The notes under the pieces are model-generated. The model saw only the letters and a list, made by a program, of their open reading frames with translations, had not been told where the DNA came from and did not search any database. From CAVURW01 sp963743595 (GTDB lineage: Bacteria; Verrucomicrobiota; Verrucomicrobiia; Methylacidiphilales; UBA1321): a stretch of DNA of 7,297 nt. Numbering within the stretch: the stretch's first letter is position 1; the number at the start of each line of letters is the position of its first letter. A program made the translations under genes and the position numbers. Below, piece after piece: positions 1-7,000 of this stretch. The stretch spans positions 1-7,297 of the forward strand of contig CAVURW010000075.1 of NCBI GenBank assembly GCA_963743595.1, read 5' to 3'.

Positions 1-10
1 CGTCGATCAG

Positions 11-30
11 CCTGGCGGCTCATCGCCAGG
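11..30. terminator. Terminator-like hairpin
   Basis: A perfect 7-bp inverted repeat (CCTGGCG at 11-17, CGCCAGG at 24-30) encloses a 6-base loop. An A-T pair and a G-T pair can extend it at the base. On the forward strand it is followed by TTAGGTTTT, a broken T-rich run, so it could end transcription of a gene lying left of the window. The T-run is interrupted, so it may be a weak terminator or simply a stem-loop. Confidence 0.4.
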
Positions 31-151
31 TTAGGTTTTGGATCGCGTCGCTCACCTCGGGCTCCCCAAGCCTCGCCTCGGTCAGCTTTGGCGATCAGAA
101 GACAAAAAGGCAGTAGAGTTAGCTTCGGACCGGGCGGTCGCCCTCTCCATC

Positions 152-173
152 CCCCGGTTTGAAAACTTCGGGG
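152..173. repeat. Stem-loop with bulge
   Basis: CCCCG (152-156) pairs with CGGGG (169-173). The inner bases GTT (157-159) can pair with AAC (164-166), leaving a four-base loop and a two-T bulge at 167-168. The role is unknown. It has no U-tract, so it is not an obvious terminator. Confidence 0.3.
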
Positions 174-201
174 AATGTCGTATTCAGTTTGATGGGTAGG
201 A

Positions 202-222
202 CTCCTTCGTCGCTTCAAGGAG
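202..222. repeat. Short inverted repeat CTCCTT/AAGGAG
   Basis: CTCCTT at 202-207 is the exact reverse complement of AAGGAG at 217-222, with a 9-base loop between them. It sits at the edge where GC-rich sequence gives way to AT-rich sequence. No function can be assigned. A 6-bp repeat of this kind can occur by chance. Confidence 0.2.
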
Positions 223-391
223 CCGTTCCTCTGCTTAAAAGTACGATTTCCATGAGCCGCTAAAATTTTATGAGATTTATTACAACTATTGCTTCATATA
301 TTGCGTTTATTCCTGATATACACTTCGTTTAAATCCTCTGTTCTTTCGCGATAGATCAGGTATTTCAGCCTTGACTATCCGATCACCTTTT

Positions 392-652
392 ATGAAATGT
401 TCGCCGCTATTATTAATCGTTTTGGCATTCACAATCAACCTGGCTCAGTGTGCTGAAGACCCCGAATCCCAGAGGGCTCCCAGTGCGGATTCCCTGAGAC
501 CCACGGAGGCGGAACGGGATGCCCGGCTCGGGTGGTGGCGTGAGGCGCGTTTTGGGATGTTTATCCACTGGGGTGTTTATTCAGAGCTAGGTGGAACATG
601 GCAAGGAAAACGAAAAATTTGCTATACGGCATGGGGGGGTTGTGGAAGCTAA
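392..652 (+). pseudogene. Truncated N-terminus of a secreted GH29 alpha-L-fucosidase
   Basis: Glycoside hydrolase family 29 enzymes release alpha-L-fucose from glycans. This 86-residue frame starts with a clear signal peptide: MK, then a hydrophobic core to about residue 18, with likely cleavage near Ala-Gln-Cys-Ala. After a short linker, residues 48-64 read WWREARFGMFIHWGVYS, the first conserved GH29 block, whose His in FIHWG lies in the fucose pocket. A Gly-Gly-Thr-Trp run follows as in the family. The match then fades and the frame stops at 650-652. Full-length enzymes have roughly 400-500 residues, and the catalytic Asp and the rest of the barrel are absent from all frames downstream. The ATG at 392 is preferred because it opens the signal peptide directly; a TTG at 371 is in frame but adds seven unhelpful residues. 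A run of seven G (633-639) lies just before the stop. It is almost certainly a non-functional relic, although a short secreted peptide could still be made. Confidence 0.75.
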
Positions 653-1059
653 CCAAAGTCGGTGGAAAATGGACTGTGGAGTCTACGGGGACGAGCTACT
701 GTGAATAAAACATTTTCTGATCGGCATCGGCGCGACTGGTAACGGATCGAAAAGCCCAAAAAGAGGATTTGCTTCCCGCTGAGGCACAGGCATCCGTCAA
801 TCCCATTGCGACTTCCTTTGGGCGTTGACCACGAATAGGATTGTATGACAATAGCAAGTGGGTCAATCTGGAGCATGAGGCTCGTAGTTTAGGAAAATCC
901 AGTCAGCCCGCTTCCAATAACGGAAAATGTCCGATTGAGAGCCTCCCATTCCCATCCCCAAGGAAACGAATCTGGAGCGGAAGTTTTACAATTTGCTCCT
1001 ATGATCCACTCATGTTCTTCCTCTGTGATAGCATGCTGTTTCAGTGAGGTATAAATTTT
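653..1059. other. Intergenic region between fucosidase relic and A2M gene
   Basis: About 400 bases without a recognisable gene. Open frames on both strands are under 80 codons, lack family motifs and show no convincing codon pattern. The remaining GH29 body is not here in any frame, so the fucosidase lost its 3' part by deletion or by insertion of this DNA. The last 30 bases hold an 8-bp palindrome AGCATGCT (1030-1037) and a TATAAA box. Confidence 0.5.
1050..1055 (+). promoter_or_regulatory. Possible -10 box (TATAAA) before the A2M gene
   Basis: TATAAA lies ten bases upstream of the first A2M ATG, in an AT-rich patch. No good -35 hexamer is found 16-18 bases upstream. If it is a real -10 box, transcription would begin around 1062, inside the longest reading frame, and translation would have to start at the internal ATG at 1108. 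An AGCATGCT palindrome (1030-1037) just upstream could be an operator half-site pair, but this is speculative. Confidence 0.2.
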
Positions 1060-4000
1060 ATGAAAAAAAGTTCAGCGTTTTTTATAACTGGCGCGTCAGG
1101 GCATTTGATGAAACGGCTTTTTCTCCTCTTATCGGTTGGTCTTGCGATGTTGATGATTCCGGCGGTGGAAGGGCAACCGGTTCCGACTTTTCCCGATACT
1201 CCAGTGGGTAACTTGCTGAAGCAAGCGACAGCGAAGCTGGCAGCGAAAAACTACATGGAGGCGCGGGGCGTTTTCGATCAGGCGCGGGATTTGGCGGCGG
1301 CCGGGCCGGAAGGTTGGTCGAGCCCCGATGTAGCGACAGCTCTAGAAGGAGCGGTGGCGTGTGATTTTCAGCTTTCGCTGTGGGACGATCCAATTGATCG
1401 CGCGAAGAGTTATGTGGAGCACACGAAGGGGACTTTGGCAGAGGCTCGCGGCGAGCGATTCTTCGGCGGGCTCTACCTGCGACTGCCGCATTCAGGGACG
1501 AAACAGGGCGGGGTGTATCATCGGAACGAGTGGCTACAAGGCGTGCAAGTCTCGAGCTTTAAGAAGGATCGCAAAGAGGCGATCGCGCATCTGGAACGGT
1601 CTCGCGAGTTGGTGATCGCCCTGGCGAAGTCATCGACTTTGCCGTTCGCGGATAAGGAAAGCCCGGTGGGGGAACAGGTGGGAATCGATTTCGATTTGGT
1701 GAACGCGATCATCCGTCACGAGGAGTACTCGTATGGGGTGGTTTATTGCCCGTTTTGGGGTTGGTGGTGGGGTTTCTGGAGCGGCGGTCTGGAGCCGGAA
1801 GATGACTCGGCGGCCGTAGACGAAGCCGATTATGAACAGCCGCGCAGTTGGCGAAATCAAGAACAGGACCAACCGCCGACGGGAATCCCTGTCGATGCGC
1901 ATGGCGAACCACGATTCATAGGCACTCCGGACGCCTACAGCGCGACTTCAGGCGACGGTGCAAAGATTCGGTTTTTGTTGAAGGAAATTCAGAATATCGA
2001 TGGAACACCGAGCAAGGAATATGCGGCGCAGGCACTCCTGCAGAATGGGCTGATCTGTAAATCGCTCTACGGCACCTATGGCATGGCCCAGAACGCCGTG
2101 GAGTACGACCGGTTTGGTCGTCCGCGTCCGAAACGCGTGGTGAGCGAGGGCACGCCGAAGAAAGTCTGGGAACTGGCCGACGACGAAGCGATGACCTTGG
2201 TCAGTGGAAAGAATCGGTTGATTCAACTGCCACCGGAGGAGAGTCCCATGGCGATCTTCGATCAGGTATTGGCGAAGTATCCGGACGCCACAGCCGCACC
2301 GGCGGCTCTGTACGCGAAGGCTTTTTATTATCAACAGCGTCAGCAATTTCCAGAGGCTATCGAGACCTATCAGCGGTTGCAGGAGAAGTACCCAAACTCC
2401 CAGGAGGCGAAAAATGGGAAGGATGAGATCGCTCAGATCAAGTTACCCGGTCTGACACTGGAGCAGACACCGCTCTTTACCGCTGCGGCTCCTCCGAAAG
2501 CGAAGTTCACCTACCGGAATTTGAGCGAAGTCACCTTCACGATTCGTAAATATAAGCTGGAATCGGCGGTGCGTGATGGTGTTACGGATCGCAATTGGGA
2601 CCGTTACGGTCAGTTCTGCAACCTCTCCTACCTGTTGAATCAGGGGGATGATTCGTGGAAGCGGTATTTGGGCGAAAAGGTTTCGACGTGGAAACAGCCT
2701 GTTGCGACGAATGAAAAGAACCTCACTGCAGAAGCTGAGGTCGACACGAAGCTCACGGAGCCAGGTGTTTATGTGCTCACAGGCCGTGCGGAAGGAGCCC
2801 CGGAAGACACTTCCGTGCTCATCGCGATTTCCAGCACTGCGGTGGTGATGAAAGAAGTGGCTAAGGGTGGGCTCATTTGGGTGGTTGATTCCACCACAGG
2901 CAGGCCGTTGGCTGACCAGCCCATAACGGTTATTGAGACCTACGCGATTTACAATAACAGTAAGAACCGTAATGAAATGCACGTCATCGAGACGGCAGAT
3001 CGCACGGATGAGAATGGTACGGTTCTCTACAATCATAAAGGTCCCAGCGAATACGGTTATAACGTCGCCGTGGAACTGCATCGGGGAGACGAATATGTCT
3101 TCTCGCCCGTCTCCGGTTCGTTTAGCGAAAGTCCAGACGACCAATTCGATAACGAAAGTCGCCAGTACATCATCACAGATCGCCCGGTCTACCGTCCCAG
3201 TAGTGTTGTGCAATTCCGTGTTTGGGAACGATCGCGCAAGAATGGCGAGTTCACGCCGCCCAACGGCACAGGTTCGGTTTGGGTTAGCATCACTAATCCG
3301 AAAGGTGAACAGATTTTCCAGAAGTCGTTTCCGTCAACGGAAGGATGCGCCTCGGGTGAGTTTACGCTTCCAGAGGGTGCGCCCCTGGGTTTGTACTCGA
3401 TCAATGGTTCCGGGCAGAACGGCCAGTCCGCAGGTGGGCAATTCCGCGTGGAAGAATATAAGAAGCCGGAATTTGAAGTGAAGGTGGTGCCTGCGAAGAC
3501 GCAGGCGCGTCTGGGCGATAAGGTCACCGCGAAAATCACCGCGACCTACTACTTCGGCGCGCCCGTGTCTAAAGGTACAGTGAAGTACAAGGTGTTCCGG
3601 GAAGAGTATCACTACGTTTACTGGGGTGCGGACGAGTACGACTGGCTCTACGGCAGCGGCTACGGACGCTATTACTATTCGTATCCGTGGTTCCCGTGGT
3701 GGCATCGTTGGGGCTGCTTTATTCTGTGGGAGCCGTGGATTTGGAACGGTTGGTACGGACCGGGCGGCACCGGCATGGGCGCTGACGATATCGAGATGGC
3801 GCGGCGTACCGAAGAGAGTGGCACACGTCACGCGCTACGCGATTTAGTGGCGCAAGGCGAAGCCGAATTAAAGCCCGATGGTACCTGCGATGTCGAGATC
3901 GATACCGCTCCCGCGCTGAAGACGATGGGTGACCGCGATCATCGCTACACAATCGAGGCCGAGGTGCGCGATGCGAGTCGGCGGACGATCACCGGCCAGG

Positions 4001-7000
4001 GCGATATTAAAGTCACCCGTCAGGAGTTTTACGGTTTTTGCGAAGTGAACCAAGGCTGGTATGAGCCGCATCAAGACGCGAAGGTGGAGATACGTACCCT
4101 AACGCCGGACAGCGTTCCCGTGGCGACCAAAGGGACCGTGACGATTTCCAAGATCACGTACGAAAACGGCGCGACCGTCCCAACGGAGACCTCCATGAAG
4201 ACGTTCGACGCGGAGACCGATCCCGACGGTCGTCTCTCGTTTACTTATTCGATTCCCGACGAGGGCCAGTATCGCGTCAGTTACAGCACCCACGACTCGA
4301 CCAATACCGAAGTGCAAGCAAACGCCATTTTCTGGGCGTGTGGTGCGCACTTCGATGGAACGGTATATCGATTCAATAGCTTGGAGATTATCGCGGATAA
4401 GCGGACCTATCAACCGGGTGATACCGCGCACCTGCTGATCCACACGGCGGAGAATAACTCGAAAGTGCTCTTTTCGGACAGTGCCTCGCAAGGCATCTTG
4501 CGCAGCTACACGTTCTTGGATTTGCCGGAGCGCTCGACCGAAGTGGATGTGCCGATCACTGCCGCGAATAAGCCGAATTTCTTCGTCGAAGCGACGCTGG
4601 TTCGAAATGGCCATGTGCATCAAGAGGCTCGCGAGATTTTCGTCCCGCCCTCGAAGGAGCTGCTCAACGTGAAGGTCACATCCGATAAAGATGCGTACCG
4701 ACCGGGCGACGTGGGCCATCTGCATGTCGAGATGAAAGACCTCCTCGGTAATCCTGTGCAGGGACGAGTCACGCTCACTGGTTACGATAAGGCGGTGACC
4801 TACATACAGAATGAATTCGGGCCGTCACCGAAGGCTTATTTCTACGGTCAACGCCGAATCCATAACGTGAGTTCCATGAGCAACTTGGATGCGGAATTTA
4901 CTGCGATTGGGCAGATCCAAGCGCCGGATCAGGAATCAGATTATTGGGCATATAACTGGTTCAGTAGCTACGGCGGATTTGGCAGCTGGCACGCAACTGG
5001 AGCGATCTCTGAGCGACGAGGCATGCTGAATCGTACAGAAAGTTTCAGTGCGATTAACAGCCAGCTCGAAACGGCTCAGGCCGCTGGCTCGGTGTTTGCT
5101 GCACCCATGGCCATGAAATCGGCTGATTCCGTTAGTGGAAACGCCAGACCGGTTTTCCTCCTAGATTCGAAAGTGGAGCCGGGGGCTGAAAAGAAGGACG
5201 AGCTCAGTGTGTCCGTGGAAGATCCCACGCACCCCGCCGTGCGTCAGAACTTCGCCGATACCGCCGCATGGTTCCCAGATTTAGTGACTGGTCCGAACGG
5301 AACCGTCGATGCCGACATCACGTTCCCAGATTCATTAACGACCTGGCGACTCCACGCGTATGGCATCACGAAAACGACCCAAGTGGGTGATGGTACCGGC
5401 GAAGTGGTGACTGCGAAGAAGGTGCTGGCGCGGCTGGAAGCGCCCCGTTTCTTTGTCGAGCGCGATGAAGTGGTGCTTTCCACAAACGTGCACAATTACT
5501 TGGCGACGACCAAGAATGTAACGGCGGAGTTGATCGTTCCGAGTGCGCAATTCGAGGCGCTCGATCCGACTGGAAGCTCCACGGATGCGGACGGCAATCT
5601 GCACCTGACCGCGAAGGCCGATGTCGCTCCAAAGGGCGAGCATCGGTTCGATTGGCCGCTCAAAGTGATTAGCCCTGGCTTAGTGCAGGTGACGACCAAG
5701 GCGATCACGGATGAGGAGAGCGATGCCATGCAGATGAAATTCCCCGTACTGGTGCACGGCGCGAATAAGACTGTGGCGATCAATGGATCTTACCGCGTCG
5801 ATGACACCGGCAGCCGCGATCTCGTTCAAGATTTGCCCGAGCAGATCGATCCTGAGCAGACAAAGCTTGAGCTGACATTGAGCCCTAGCTTGGCGGGCGT
5901 GATGATCGATGCACTGCCCTATTTGGTGGGCTACCCCTACGGTTGCACAGAGCAGACGATGGATCGCTTTTATCCGGCGATTCTCGTGAAGCATACGCTG
6001 CAGACGATGGGCACCGATCTGGAAACGGTCGGCAAACAACGCAAACAGATGAATGCGCAGGATGTGCAGAATCGGTTCAAACAACCGGATGTCGACCCTG
6101 TGTTCGATACGGATGAGTTGAACAAGATCTTGCGGGCGAGCCTGGATCGGTTGAAGAACTTCCAGCACTCCGATGGCGGTTGGGGTTGGTGGGCGGAAGA
6201 TGACGCCTCTCCGTATCAAACGGCCTATGTGCTTCAGGGTCTCTCTGCAGCTCAAGATGCGGGCGTCTTGGACGATGCTTCCATGTTATACCGTGGTCGG
6301 CAATATTTGGCGAACTGCCTGGAGAGCGAGCTGCAAAAGCCGAAGGACAAGCAGTATCTGCCGGACCTAGTGGAACAGAGTTACTGGGCCTACATCTTGA
6401 CGCTCACGAAAGATGAGCCGAGTGACCTTCGTAAGAAATGGATGGACGATCTTTACGAGCATCGCGGTGAAATGAACCGGTACGGCCAAGCGCTGCTGGC
6501 ACTGACCTTCCACATGCGGCATAACGATGACCACGCCAAGATGCTGGAGGAAAATATCATGCAATTCCTGCAGAAGGATGACTCGAACGATACGGCGTGG
6601 GTTCGTACACCTGCGGAGGGTTGGTGGTTCTGGTGGAATAATGATATCGAGACGAACGCCTGGGTGCTGAAAGCGCTCGTGGAGATTGATCCAAAGAGCG
6701 ATATCTCACCGAAGTTGGTGAAGTGGCTGATGAACAATCGCAAGAACGGCTATTACTGGAGATCGACTCGCGATACCGCGCAGGTGATTGGGGCCATGGC
6801 CGATTACATGAAGGCGAGCGGCGAGGGGAACCCCGACTACGATCTAACCATCAAAGTGGATGGCGAGCAGGTGAAGCAACTTCACGTGAACAAGGACAAC
6901 TTCTTCACATTCGATAACCGCGTGGTCCTCTACGGGCTGCAAGTGAAGCCCGGCAAACACACGATCACGCTGGAGAAAACGGGATCTGGCGCACTCTATT

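Larger units (their letters stand above)
31..391. other. Intergenic region, no gene recognised
   Basis: No convincing coding sequence was found. One frame stays open from position 1 to about 162, but its product is dominated by Arg, Ser and Pro, matches no family I know, and has no start. The first part (31-235) is GC-rich with two stem-loops. From about 235 to 370 the sequence becomes clearly AT-rich, as expected of a promoter-bearing leader for the fucosidase relic that follows. No -35/-10 pair with good spacing could be picked out: TTGCTT at 289-294 and GATATA at 315-320 are 20 bases apart, which is too far for a standard promoter. Confidence 0.5.

Noticed and set aside
1..162. Frame open from the left edge that could be the 3' end of an upstream gene
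   Set aside because: It runs through the terminator-like hairpin and encodes Arg/Ser/Pro-rich sequence with no protein-like pattern. The hairpin suggests any upstream gene has already ended.
649..876. 75-codon reverse-strand frame in the intergenic gap
   Set aside because: It has no recognisable domain, no clear ribosome binding site and no codon pattern; it is best treated as chance.
841..1047. 68-codon forward frame upstream of the A2M gene
   Set aside because: The product has mixed low-complexity composition and no family similarity. It overlaps the putative promoter area and is not supported as a gene.
455..1059. Possible frameshifted continuation of the fucosidase
   Set aside because: All forward frames after 652 were read; none shows later GH29 blocks, so a simple frameshift at the G7 run does not restore the enzyme.
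2443..3213. 256-codon open frame on the reverse strand
   Set aside because: It lies wholly inside the A2M coding sequence, whose domains are recognisable in the forward frame. The reverse product matches no family I know and is explained by GC-biased codon positions.
4099..4725. 208-codon reverse-strand frame
   Set aside because: It is antisense to the A2M_BRD region and its product is an Arg/Ile/Val-rich shadow without motifs.
5680..6255. 191-codon reverse-strand frame
   Set aside because: It is opposite the thioester motif and thioester domain, which are clearly coding on the forward strand. Its His/Arg/Leu-rich product is typical of an antisense shadow.
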